DNA of 64,000 nucleotides from Collibacillus ludicampi (GTDB taxonomy: Bacteria; Bacillota; Bacilli; Tumebacillales; BOQE01). The notes beneath the pieces are model-generated. The model saw only the letters and a list, made by a program, of their open reading frames with translations, did not search any database and had not been told where the DNA came from. Below are positions 8,367 through 16,678 of the stretch, one piece after another. The stretch spans positions 588,501 through 652,500 of the forward strand of contig NZ_BOQE01000001.1 of NCBI RefSeq assembly GCF_023705585.1, in the 5' to 3' direction. The position numbers and the translations under genes are program-made. Numbering within the stretch: the first letter of the stretch is position 1; each line of letters begins with the position of its first letter.

Positions 8367-9626
8367 TTATGCACGAATTTGTCCACTACCTCGCCCTATA
8401 TACTTATAACTGGTTAGTTCTCGGAGTCCCATAGGCCCACGCGCATGCATTTTCTGTGTACTGATTCCGATCTCAGCTCCAAAGCCGTATTCGAAGCCGT
8501 CGGTAAAACGGGTCGACGCATTATGATACACGGCGGCCGCATCGACTGCACGCAGGAATTTCTCAGCAGTGGCTTGATCCTGTGTAACAATCGCCTCCGT
8601 ATGTTTCGTACCATACTTGTCGATATGTTCAATCGCTTCATTGAGATCGCGAACCACTTTTACCGCCAAAATGAGATCCAAATACTCGGTCTCCCAATCC
8701 TCCTCCAGTGCGGCCGGCAAATCAGGCAACACTCGGCGTGCCTGTTCACATCCACGCACTTCCACGCCCGCCTGGCGCAATCTTTCCACAACATCGGGCA
8801 ACCAGTTTGGAGCGACCGACTGATGCACAAGGAGGGTTTCCATCGCATTGCATACGGACGGACGCTGCGCTTTTGCATTGACAACGATTTCGGTAGCCAT
8901 TTGCAAATCCGCATGTTGATCCACATACACATGGCAGTTTCCTACCCCGGTTTCAATGACAGGCACAACGCTGTTTCGGACAACGCGCTGAATCAAGCCT
9001 GCTCCTCCCCGGGGAATCACAAGATCGACATACTCTTTCAGTTGAATCAAGATATCGACAGCTTCACGCTCCGTGCGTTCTACAAGCTGAACGGCTTCTT
9101 TCGGAAATCCAGCCGCCGCCAACCCTTTCTGCAACGATCGAACGAGGGCGAGATTGCTCTGCAGCGCTTCTTTTCCTCCGCGCAAAATCACTGCGTTTCC
9201 GGTTTTGAGGCATAATCCCGCGGCGTCTACAGTAACGTTTGGGCGTGATTCGTAAATGATGGCGATCAGTCCGAAAGGTACCCGTACTTTTTGCAAAACA
9301 AGACCATTGGGGCGGGTCCATGATTCATCGATCTCACCAACGGGGTCAGCCAGCTCTGCGACCGAATAGAGTCCTTCCATCATGTCGCGAATTCTCTTTT
9401 CATTGAGAATGAGGCGGTCGATCTTCGCTTCCGGTATCCCCATTTCTCTTGCTGTTTGCACATCTTCTCGATTGGCCTGCAAAATCCGCTCCATATCTTC
9501 TTCCAAAGCGGAAGCCATCGCCTTCAACGCCCGATTCTTTTCTTCCGTTGTTTTCATAGCGAGAATCTTCTCTATCCGTTTCGCAGATTTCGCTTGCTCG
9601 ACAATCGCTTCATACAACTCTGTCAT
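8367..9626 (-). CDS. proA: Gamma-glutamyl phosphate reductase
   Basis: Second enzyme of proline synthesis. It reduces gamma-glutamyl phosphate to glutamate semialdehyde with NADPH, in the cytoplasm. The 419-residue product has the normal length. The aldehyde-dehydrogenase-type catalytic cysteine is C259 in QRPSVCNAMETLLVH; the SRPNVTVDAAGLCLKTGN and ETGVGNCHVYVD segments are intact. Its ATG directly abuts the TAA of proB (TAAATG), with a GGAAGGAG site inside proB, so the two are translationally coupled. ProB product is unstable and is thought to be channelled to ProA, which fits the coupling. Confidence 0.98.
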   Translation of the reverse strand: MTELYEAIVEQAKSAKRIEKILAMKTTEEKNRALKAMASALEEDMERILQANREDVQTAREMGIPEAKIDRLILNEKRIRDMMEGLYSVAELADPVGEIDESWTRPNGLVLQKVRVPFGLIAIIYESRPNVTVDAAGLCLKTGNAVILRGGKEALQSNLALVRSLQKGLAAAGFPKEAVQLVERTEREAVDILIQLKEYVDLVIPRGGAGLIQRVVRNSVVPVIETGVGNCHVYVDQHADLQMATEIVVNAKAQRPSVCNAMETLLVHQSVAPNWLPDVVERLRQAGVEVRGCEQARRVLPDLPAALEEDWETEYLDLILAVKVVRDLNEAIEHIDKYGTKHTEAIVTQDQATAEKFLRAVDAAAVYHNASTRFTDGFEYGFGAEIGISTQKMHARGPMGLRELTSYKYIGRGSGQIRA

Positions 9627-10721
9627 TTATACCACTCCTTCCAGTAATATCATGACATCGCGATGGACAACTTCCCGCAAATGATGTTCGCTCGAACCGC
9701 AGATCATCCGAAGATCGGCATCACTGTAATTGACGATCCCTTTGGCGATCACCCTTTGATCTAACTGTACGATTTCCACCGCGTCGCCCTCCGTGAATGT
9801 GCCTTCGATGCGAACAATTCCTGGGGCCAGGAGACTTTTTCCACCATGAACGAGTGCATCCGCAGCACCGTCATCGACAAACAAGCGCCCTTTCACTTTC
9901 GATCCGAATGCGATCCATTGTTTCTTTCCGGAAAGTCTTTTTTGCGGCAGAAAACGGGTGCCCAAAGGTTCTCCGGCAACAACCCTTTCAATGACACGTT
10001 CTGTACGGCTATGCGCGATCACCAGTTCAATTCCCGCTTGCATGGCGATCTTTGCCGCTTGCAATTTCGTTTTCATGCCTCCCGTTCCATGGACGGATCC
10101 TGTTCCTCCGGCAGCCTTTTCCAGTTCGGGGGTTATCTCCTTTACCACTTCGATTCGTCGAGCATCCGGATGTTCTTTTGGGTTCGCCGTGTACAATCCA
10201 TCGATATCGGTTAACAGGATCACGAGATCCGCTTCCGCCAGGATCCCTACCCAACTTCCCAATGTATCGTTGTCACCGAAGCGGATTTCGTCGACCGCTA
10301 CGGTGTCATTTTCATTGACAATGGGTATGATTCCATAGTGAAGCAACGTCTCAAGGGTGTTACGGATATTCACATATCTCTTACGATCCTCAATATCTCC
10401 TCGCGTCAAAAGCAATTGTGCGATCATTTCTCCGTATTCAGCGAATAAATGTTTGTACGTTTCGATTAAAAGACCTTGTCCCACGGCGGCTGCAGCCTGC
10501 TTTTCCGGCATGGTAATCATTGTACGCGACCATTGCAAATGACCGAGTCCTGCCGCAACAGCACCCGAAGAGACGAGAAGCACTTCCGTATTCGCTTCCT
10601 GCTTGAGACGCACCAAGCTCTCCACCAAGGTTTTCATCCGTTCCATACAGATGATGCCTCGCTCATCTGTCAGGCTGCTGCTGCCCACTTTCACAACGAT
10701 TCTTTTTTTCTGCCGGCTCAA
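9627..10721 (-). CDS. proB: Glutamate 5-kinase
   Basis: Phosphorylates glutamate on the gamma-carboxyl, the committed step of proline synthesis. The 364-residue product has an N-terminal amino-acid-kinase domain (VVKVGSSSLTD, VSSGAVAAG, NENDTVAVDEIRFGDND) and a C-terminal PUA domain (from about residue 275), matching the long feedback-inhibited form. The start is taken as TTG at 10721, behind AAAGGTGGG and followed at once by conserved sequence. An upstream in-frame extension of 57 codons exists, but it consists of the palindromic repeat at 10754-10897. A 550-base spacer with two repeats separates the gene from its T-box. Confidence 0.97.
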   Translation of the reverse strand: MSRQKKRIVVKVGSSSLTDERGIICMERMKTLVESLVRLKQEANTEVLLVSSGAVAAGLGHLQWSRTMITMPEKQAAAAVGQGLLIETYKHLFAEYGEMIAQLLLTRGDIEDRKRYVNIRNTLETLLHYGIIPIVNENDTVAVDEIRFGDNDTLGSWVGILAEADLVILLTDIDGLYTANPKEHPDARRIEVVKEITPELEKAAGGTGSVHGTGGMKTKLQAAKIAMQAGIELVIAHSRTERVIERVVAGEPLGTRFLPQKRLSGKKQWIAFGSKVKGRLFVDDGAADALVHGGKSLLAPGIVRIEGTFTEGDAVEIVQLDQRVIAKGIVNYSDADLRMICGSSEHHLREVVHRDVMILLEGVV

Positions 10722-10753
10722 TTCACACCCACCTTTCGTCGAAATGTATCTTG

Positions 10754-10897
10754 AAAAAAGTGTAGATTGGTGGGCGTATGCTTTGCGTTCGCGCTCCGTG
10801 GAGGTCGTCTCGCATGGAACAATGATCAAATGTCGCGAGACAACCTCCAAAGTCGCTGTCTCACGCAAAGCATTACGCCCATCTAAAGACACTTTTC
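10754..10897. repeat. Palindromic repeat R1 (module A)
   Basis: Imperfect inverted repeat of about 144 bases immediately upstream of proB. The outer arms are GGTGGGCGTATGCTTTGCG and its near-complement CGCAAAGCATTACGCCC; the inner arms are GGAGGTCGTCTCGCA and GCGAGACAACCTCC, around a loop TGGAACAATGATCAAAT. Homology with other copies continues about 30 bases to the right (TCTGATGGC, GCTTGCGGTATGG), so the true boundary is uncertain. Confidence 0.9.
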
Positions 10898-10942
10898 ATT
10901 ATCTGATGGCTCCTGCTTGCGGTATGGAGGGCCACTTTGAAA

Positions 10943-11190
10943 ACTTGTGCTTGGGTGGGTATATCGCTTTGCGCTTGGGTTCGATGAAGGTCGTCTTTGA
11001 GGCATATGCTTTGCGCTCATGCTCCGTGGAGGCCGTCTCGCACGGAATATGATCAATGTTGCGAGACGACCTTCAAGGTCGCTATTACGCGCAAAGCATA
11101 TGGCCCTCTTGAATGGTTTAAGGAAGCGGAACGACCCTCATCTCACCTCTGCGCTGCAAAGCGATACAACCCACCCAAAAGCCACTCTGT
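10943..11190. repeat. Nested palindromic repeat R2 (module A inside module B)
   Basis: The outer module B has arms at its two ends, TTGGGTGGGTATATCGC and GCGATACAACCCACCCAA. The complete module A (11001-11105) is embedded between them, with ATATGCTTTGCGC and GCGCAAAGCATAT and the core CGTCTCGCA/TGCGAGACG. Both modules recur elsewhere in the window, in the same nested order at 29.85 kb and inverted as a unit at 33.3 kb. No ORF in it is credible. Confidence 0.92.
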
Positions 11191-11271
11191 TGATTATGGC
11201 AGATTAAAATCTCTTCTGCTGGTGCCGCCCATGCTTAGTCAAAGTGATGTAGCGTAACCGTTTTATAAATA

Positions 11272-11528
11272 CAAAAAAACCCCTCGTCCCGAAGGACGAA
11301 AGGTTTCACTTCCGTGGTACCACCTTCGTTGGCAGCCAAGCACATGTCGATGCTTCTCTGCCCACTCATCATCGGATAACGGCCGATAGCCGTTTCGTCT
11401 TTTCAACGAAAATGCTCGGGAGGCGGGATCGGCAGACTTTAACGACAGGGTCTTTCAGCCTATGAACCCTGTTCTCTGAACGCAAGTGACTGCCTTTACT
11501 CTCCGTCATTGCATGATGTATATTCCTT
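11272..11528 (-). promoter_or_regulatory. T-box riboswitch, probably proline-specific, upstream of proBA
   Basis: The minus strand shows AAGGTGGTACCACGG followed by a terminator (TTTCGTCC TTCG GGACGAGG then seven T, 11273-11304). Stem I has GACGGAGAGTA, CAGAGAA and GGCTGAAAG as in the proC leader. The specifier region reads GCCGATCCCGCC, placing CCC (Pro) where the proC leader also has CCC. Aside from the T-box core and the specifier the two leaders differ considerably, so they are not a recent duplication. The proB start lies 550 bases further, beyond repeats R2 and R1. Confidence 0.93.
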
Positions 11529-11534
11529 ATTTAC

Positions 11535-11564
11535 TTTATACCGATTTCCCCGCTCTCGTGTCAA
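11535..11564 (-). promoter_or_regulatory. Sigma-A promoter of the proBA T-box leader
   Basis: TTGACA (11559-11564) and TATAAA (11535-11540) on the minus strand with an 18-base spacer. The -35 box lies inside the last codons of the upstream histidine kinase gene. Confidence 0.8.
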
Positions 11565-13191
11565 CCGAACATTGCATAGCAACTCCATCCTGAACATTCA
11601 CAGCTGATAATGGCAAACAAATATGAACAGCCGTCCCCTTACCTTCTTCGCTCTCGACGGTCATATGACCGCCATGATTTTGGACGATCTGAAGCGAGAT
11701 GGGTAATCCAAGTCCGGTACCTTCATCTTTCGTTGAATAAAATGGATTAAAAATCTGATCGAGAATTCCTGGTGGAATTCCGCTTCCATCATCACGAACT
11801 TCTATATGAATATGATCTTCCCTGCATTCTCCCAACAGTACGACTTTTTCTACGCCTGTGGCTTCAATCGCATTTTTAATCACGTTCAGAAGCACTTGTT
11901 TCATTTGTTTGGCATCGATATTGACCACGGGTAATGGTGTTAATTGCGTATAGGATAATTGGACATTGTGTAAGAGTGCTTGCGGCTGTAAAAAGGTAAT
12001 AACATTTTGTAAGACGTCAGACAATGCAACCGCCTTTCGCATCGGGGCAATCGGTTTTGACAGCATAACGAACTCTGTCAGAAGACTGTTAATCCGCTTC
12101 AATTCATGAAAAATTAACTCTAGGTATTCCTTCTTGCATTCGAGGTCACCGCTAGTAAGTAATTGCAGAAATCCAAGCGAACTGGTTAAAGGATTGCGAA
12201 TTTCGTGTGCCAAACCGGCGGCCAATTGTCCCAAGGCGATCAATTTTTCGTTTTGCAGGATGTGTCGTTCCAACTGTTTTTTCTCCGTGATATCTCGCAT
12301 CGTTCCAACGACGCCCGTTAGATTTCTGTGGTTGCGTATCAGTCGAGTATCGACGGTAAAATATTTTTTCTGTACAGGTATTTGTTGAACAACAACCTGG
12401 ATTTCACGATCCACATATTCTATCTCTTTTTCCATACTTTCCAAGAGAATCGTGGCGATCGATTCTTCTTCATCCGGAAACAATTCGGATATGTGTTTCC
12501 CTACAATGTCGGGGATTTCCTGCATCATCATTTTATTCGCGCGCAAAACTCTTCCGTCACGTGAAACCATTAGCATATACCGGTAGGAACCTTCAAATAG
12601 AAAGTCATTCAGGAACTCCAATTCCCGATTCTGCTGAGTGAGATGGAGTTCTTTTTCGATCGCACGTGCCGCCGCCTTCACCATGTTGATGACGACCGGA
12701 TCCAATTCCTTGTCGCTTCCTACCGACAAAGCTCCCATATAGTTTCCTTGTCCGTCACAGATCGGCGCGGAGAAACAAATAAAAGAACGTTGTAAACGAT
12801 GATAATGTTCTTCCTTCCTGATGATAACAGGCTTATTAAGGACGATGCCTGTTCCGATCGCATTGGTACCTATTGATTCTTCCGTCCACACGGCACCCGG
12901 ACGTATATGAAACGCCGCCGCTTGGCGAACGAGTTCCGATGAACCGAAGACCTCCAGAATGCAACCGTTTTCTTCATTAATCCCCATGATGAAATCTTGT
13001 TCAGGCATTAATAGGGAATTGATAAAAGGGATGGATACTTGTAGAAACGTTTGATTTTTTTGGCGTAAGTGTTCTAATTCTTGATCGGATACACATAGAG
13101 GTTCCCCATCCGGGTCTACCCCTGATGTCAGACACCTTTTCCAGGAATCTTCCACCATCTGACGCCTACGATCATGAAAATCCATTCTCAT
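11536..13191 (-). CDS. GAF-PAS sensor histidine kinase
   Basis: Soluble sensor kinase of 551 residues. The N-terminus (VEDSWKRCLTSGVDPDG) and the GAF-like region (about 60-200, TEESIGTNAIG, then FICFSAPICDGQGNYMGALSV) are of the kind found in AcoR/DhaR-type sigma-54 activators. A PAS domain follows (about 210-320), then HisKA with the phospho-acceptor His in AAGLAHEIRNPLTS (about 345), and an HATPase with N box NVIKNAIEA and G boxes DDGSGIPP and GTGLGLPI. There is no transmembrane segment or adjacent response regulator, so it may feed a distant regulator, for example the sporulation phosphorelay. Start ATG 13191 follows GGGGAA; an upstream extension would overlap the divergent promoter. Confidence 0.9.
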   Translation of the reverse strand: MRMDFHDRRRQMVEDSWKRCLTSGVDPDGEPLCVSDQELEHLRQKNQTFLQVSIPFINSLLMPEQDFIMGINEENGCILEVFGSSELVRQAAAFHIRPGAVWTEESIGTNAIGTGIVLNKPVIIRKEEHYHRLQRSFICFSAPICDGQGNYMGALSVGSDKELDPVVINMVKAAARAIEKELHLTQQNRELEFLNDFLFEGSYRYMLMVSRDGRVLRANKMMMQEIPDIVGKHISELFPDEEESIATILLESMEKEIEYVDREIQVVVQQIPVQKKYFTVDTRLIRNHRNLTGVVGTMRDITEKKQLERHILQNEKLIALGQLAAGLAHEIRNPLTSSLGFLQLLTSGDLECKKEYLELIFHELKRINSLLTEFVMLSKPIAPMRKAVALSDVLQNVITFLQPQALLHNVQLSYTQLTPLPVVNIDAKQMKQVLLNVIKNAIEATGVEKVVLLGECREDHIHIEVRDDGSGIPPGILDQIFNPFYSTKDEGTGLGLPISLQIVQNHGGHMTVESEEGKGTAVHICLPLSAVNVQDGVAMQCSVDTRAGKSV

Positions 13192-13221
13192 TTGGAATTC
13201 CCCGTATACTTGTTTTCTTTT

Positions 13222-13251
13222 ACTATACCACATAGGGACATAAAGTGTCAG
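13222..13251 (-). promoter_or_regulatory. Sigma-A promoter of the GAF-PAS kinase gene
   Basis: CTGACA (13246-13251) and TATAGT (13222-13227) on the minus strand with an 18-base spacer, about 30 bases upstream of the chosen ATG. It supports the shortened start at 13191. Confidence 0.6.
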
Positions 13252-13357
13252 TACAAGCGCGATTTTGCTAAATCGTTCGCCATTTTCACAGTGGCGTGTA
13301 ACCTCATTCGTAATTTGGTAGGATAAATATTGAGACTTCGTATTTGAGGTGATAGAT

Positions 13358-13834
13358 GTGCGTCCAAAAAAACCTTCTGAATCAAAGATCGAAATGACAG
13401 ATATTATCCTACCGCCGCAGACCAATCAACACGGAACCGTGTTCGGTGGTGAAGTGATGTCATATATCGACCGTATCGGCTGTATTGCCGCGATGCGTCA
13501 TGCTGGAAAACCTGTGGTTACCGCTTCTTTTGACAGCATGGATTTCTTGGCGCCTATTCACGTAGGGGAAGCGATCTGCTTGCGAGCGGTGGTCACATGG
13601 ACAGGCCGTACTTCTATGGAAGTACAAGTGGTTGTAGAAGGAGAGAATATCGCTACTGGCGAGCGAAGAGTCACCGGCGTTTGTTTTCTAACATTTGTTG
13701 CCGTTGATGAGGAGGGCCGTCCGGTACCCGTGCCGCCCCTGGAACCGGAAACAGAGGAAGAAAAGTTTCAATTCGAACGAGCCAAAGAAAGACAGGAGAT
13801 ACGCAAGAAAAGACGGAAGCGCTGGCATTCCTGA
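13358..13834 (+). CDS. Acyl-CoA thioesterase, hotdog fold (YkhA-like)
   Basis: Predicted hydrolysis of acyl-CoA to free acid and CoA. The 158-residue protein has the YkhA/BACH hotdog pattern: LPPQTNQHGTVFGGEVMSYID (residues about 18-38), with the catalytic Asn/His-Gly and Asp, and later SFDSMDFLAPIHVGE. The C-terminal tail is highly charged and Lys/Arg rich (KERQEIRKKRRKRW). GTG at 13358 lies 6-7 bases after GAGGTG and gives an N-terminus like that of relatives; a GTG 9 bases upstream is also in frame but overlaps the ribosome site. Confidence 0.87.
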   Translation: MRPKKPSESKIEMTDIILPPQTNQHGTVFGGEVMSYIDRIGCIAAMRHAGKPVVTASFDSMDFLAPIHVGEAICLRAVVTWTGRTSMEVQVVVEGENIATGERRVTGVCFLTFVAVDEEGRPVPVPPLEPETEEEKFQFERAKERQEIRKKRRKRWHS

Positions 13835-13981
13835 TCACCTCTTGACGTATGCAACATTTTTTTGGTACCCTCCTTACCAATACAGAATATTCTCGCGTCA
13901 CAAAAGTTTTAAACCGCCCAATGCGGCTGGTAGCCATTTTCCTTCATGGATGATGGTTTTTTTATGTGGGGAGGGTGTGTG

Positions 13982-14257
13982 TTGAACACAAGAGCTTTAG
14001 TAACTGTAGTGGGAATCGATAAAATTGGCATCATCGCTCAAGTAACGAAAGTATTGGCCGACAACCGAATTAATATCGTAGATATTCGGCAAACCATCCT
14101 CAAAGATTTCTTCACCATGGTCCTCGTTGCCGATTTGAAGGAATGTCCGCATTCTCTTGGGGAAATACAGAATCAGTTGGAACAACTCGGTCGTAATATT
14201 GGAGTTAAAATCACCTTGCAAAATGAAGAACTTTTCCGTTCGATGCACCGAATCTAA
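13982..14257 (+). CDS. ACT-domain protein, UPF0237 family
   Basis: A 91-residue stand-alone ACT domain (ALVTVVGIDKIGIIAQVTKVLADNRINIVDIRQ). ACT domains bind amino acids and act as allosteric sensors; this family resembles GcvR/formyl-FH4-deformylase ACT modules. The TTG start at 13982 follows GGGAGGGTG. The gene is 12 bases upstream of the UPF0210 gene and the two form a conserved pair across Firmicutes and some archaea. A role as the regulatory partner of UPF0210 is inferred from that pairing. Confidence 0.88.
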   Translation: MNTRALVTVVGIDKIGIIAQVTKVLADNRINIVDIRQTILKDFFTMVLVADLKECPHSLGEIQNQLEQLGRNIGVKITLQNEELFRSMHRI

Positions 14258-14269
14258 GGAGGATTTTGT

Positions 14270-15631
14270 ATGAGTTATTCTGTTCAGGAAGTCGTAGAAA
14301 CGATTCGCATGGTCGAAACGGAAAACCTGGATATACGCACGGTGACGATGGGCATTCATTTGGAGGACTGTCGAGCAGATGCACTTACGGAAACCAAACG
14401 AAGAATCAGGGAAAAAATTATCCGTCATGCAAACAGGCTCGTGGAAGTCGTGGAAGAGATCGAACGGGAGATCGCGATCCCGATCGTTAACAAGCGTATC
14501 TCGGTAACGCCGATCGCCCATGCCATCGCCGGGTTGTCTGTCGATGATTATATTGAAGTGGCTGTGTTGCTTGACGAGGTGGCCAAAGAGGTGAGAGTGG
14601 ACTTTCTCGGCGGATATTCGGCTTTTGTACATAAAGGAATGACGCCGTCCACCTCCGCACTGATCGAATCGCTTCCGCAAGCATTAGCATTGACCGAACG
14701 CGTCTGTTCATCCGTTTCTGTGGCTTCAACGAAAGCGGGAATCAACATGGATGCGGTTTCACTCATGGGCAGAAGGATTAAAGATATCGCCGAAGCGACG
14801 AAAGATAAACAAGGAATCGGCGCCGCCAAGTTGGTTGTTTTTTGCAACCCGGTCGAAGATAACCCGTTCATGGCAGGAGCTTTTCACGGATTCGGAGAAC
14901 CGGATGCTGTCATCAACGTGGGGGTTAGCGGACCCGGAGTTGTTTTGTCTGCCGTCAAACGCCATCCGGATGCAGATTTTGGTACTTTGGCGGAGACGAT
15001 TAAACGCACCGCTTTCAAAATTACACGCGTCGGAGAGCTTGTTGGACGTCAAGCGGCTGAAAGACTCGGCGTTTCCTTCGGTATTGTCGATCTCTCTCTT
15101 GCCCCTACTAACGCTATCGGGGACAGTGTAGCGGAAATTCTTGAAGCCATGGGTCTTGAACGATGCGGGGCACACGGCACTACAGCCGCTCTGGCTCTCT
15201 TAAACGATGCGGTGAAAAAGGGAGGCGCCATGGCTACTTCCTACCCCGGCGGCCTGTCGGGCGCATTCATCCCTGTGAGCGAAGACAATGGCATGATCGC
15301 AGCGATTGAGGCGGGAGCGTTAAGCCTTGCAAAACTGGAAGCGATGACGAGCGTTTGTTCCGTGGGTCTCGATATGATCGCTGTACCCGGAGATACATCT
15401 GCTGAAACGCTCACCGGACTGATCGCCGATGAAATGGCGATTGGTATGATTAACAAAAAGACGACGGCCGTCCGCATCATTCCTGTCCCCGGCAAACAAG
15501 CGGGGGATCATGTGGAATTCGGCGGATTGTTGGGACGTGCTCCCATCTTGAATGTGAATCCTTTTTCATCGACTCTCTTCGCAAAACGCGGGGGGCGGAT
15601 CCCTGCTCCCATTCAGTCACTCACGAATTAA
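14270..15631 (+). CDS. UPF0210/DUF711 family protein
   Basis: A 453-residue member of UPF0210, a conserved cytoplasmic family without an established activity. Family-typical stretches include [62 protein letters not shown] and the closing [12 protein letters not shown]. The repeated glycine-rich strands suggest an enzyme, and structures of relatives show a radical-enzyme-like barrel, but no catalysis is proven. The length matches the family. AAGGAGG precedes the ATG; it is in an operon with the ACT-domain gene. Confidence 0.93.
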   Translation: MSYSVQEVVETIRMVETENLDIRTVTMGIHLEDCRADALTETKRRIREKIIRHANRLVEVVEEIEREIAIPIVNKRISVTPIAHAIAGLSVDDYIEVAVLLDEVAKEVRVDFLGGYSAFVHKGMTPSTSALIESLPQALALTERVCSSVSVASTKAGINMDAVSLMGRRIKDIAEATKDKQGIGAAKLVVFCNPVEDNPFMAGAFHGFGEPDAVINVGVSGPGVVLSAVKRHPDADFGTLAETIKRTAFKITRVGELVGRQAAERLGVSFGIVDLSLAPTNAIGDSVAEILEAMGLERCGAHGTTAALALLNDAVKKGGAMATSYPGGLSGAFIPVSEDNGMIAAIEAGALSLAKLEAMTSVCSVGLDMIAVPGDTSAETLTGLIADEMAIGMINKKTTAVRIIPVPGKQAGDHVEFGGLLGRAPILNVNPFSSTLFAKRGGRIPAPIQSLTN

Positions 15632-15776
15632 CGTTGAATTTCTTATGAATGCAAACGGATGTGTCGCATAAGGTACATCCGTTCTTTTGGATCCTCTTTC
15701 GAAAATTCTCACTCCACCCCATTCATAACTTTCTGTATAATTGAATTGATATTAATCATTTGGCGGGAGTATTATG

Positions 15777-16601
15777 ATGAACAAGAAACTTCAAAGCATA
15801 TTAGATACTTTGGAAATCTATCAGGCAACCTATCCGGAAGATGCTTGTCTGGTTCTTACAGACACGGAAAAAATCATCGGTTATTTACCCGGTAAGAAGG
15901 TAGATTTGAAGCTCCGAGTCGGAGAATCTATGAGTAAATATCCCGGAAGTGTAACGTGGCAGGTCATGCAGAAAAGAGTACCCTTACGTGCAGAGCGGGG
16001 ATCCGAAGGTCACGGTTTCGCTTATATATCTTCCGCAGTACCGATCTTTGACGACCAGGAATTTGTGGGGGTATTGGGTGCCATCGTCTCGAACAAGAGA
16101 TTAGATACCTTACGCACCGGCGCGAACGAGCTTTCCGCTGTCATTGAGCAAATCTCAGTTACAACGGAAGGGATTGCACAGTCGTCCAACCAAGTGGTTT
16201 CTGAAGTTCAGCATCTTGCAGAAGAATCTGAAACCGTTATGCAAGAGACCAAAAATATAAGCTCCGTTCTTTCCTTTATACAGGACATCGCCCACAAATC
16301 GAATCTTTTGGGTCTCAATGCAGCGATTGAAGCTGCCCGAGCTGGGGAAAATGGGCGTGGTTTCGGAGTTGTCGCCACAGAAATCCGCAAAATGGCGGAC
16401 GATAGCAAACAATCGGTACAACATATTCAAAAACAGCTTGACCATATCATAAAAGCCATCGAACGAATTGACTCTTCCATTCAACAAATTGCAGCAAATC
16501 TGCAGGAGCATTCCGCCAGTCTGCAAGAACTACATGCTGCCTTCGGGCAGATCGCGCAAACATCCGAAAACCTTCGCAACGCCGCTTCCATCGATGTATG
16601 A
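15777..16601 (+). CDS. Soluble methyl-accepting chemotaxis-type protein (YfmS-like)
   Basis: A 274-residue cytoplasmic protein. A short N-terminal sensor (about residues 1-110; [39 protein letters not shown]) precedes a truncated MCP signalling domain. The hairpin tip is recognisable: [20 protein letters not shown] followed by [20 protein letters not shown]. No transmembrane segment or HAMP domain is present, as in B. subtilis YfmS. It probably senses an intracellular cue and contacts CheA/CheW. Two ATGs are adjacent; the second gives 7-base spacing from GGGAG. Confidence 0.85.
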   Translation: MNKKLQSILDTLEIYQATYPEDACLVLTDTEKIIGYLPGKKVDLKLRVGESMSKYPGSVTWQVMQKRVPLRAERGSEGHGFAYISSAVPIFDDQEFVGVLGAIVSNKRLDTLRTGANELSAVIEQISVTTEGIAQSSNQVVSEVQHLAEESETVMQETKNISSVLSFIQDIAHKSNLLGLNAAIEAARAGENGRGFGVVATEIRKMADDSKQSVQHIQKQLDHIIKAIERIDSSIQQIAANLQEHSASLQELHAAFGQIAQTSENLRNAASIDV

Positions 16602-16643
16602 TGATTGAAAGCGATTACCTGTTCGACCATTCCGTACATCATG

Positions 16644-16674
16644 AGGGCTCTCGCTCATCGCGAGCGAGAGCCCT
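16644..16674. terminator. Strong hairpin between convergent genes
   Basis: Thirteen-base perfect arms (AGGGCTCTCGCTC and its complement) with a 5-base loop, between the chemotaxis-type gene and the GH15-like gene. No long T-run on either side, so it is a probable but not canonical bidirectional terminator. Confidence 0.55.
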
Positions 16675-16678
16675 GACC

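Noticed and set aside
8445-9215. Plus-strand ORF of 256 codons opposite proA
   Set aside because: It is a shadow of proA, which has all expected catalytic residues.
10722-10892. N-terminal extension of proB by 57 codons
   Set aside because: The extension is translation of repeat R1 and has no family match; TTG at 10721 has the ribosome site and begins conserved sequence.
10754-11190. CRISPR-like array suspected from repeated words
   Set aside because: Repeats are palindromic modules in nested order, not direct repeats with regular unique spacers, and no cas genes are present.
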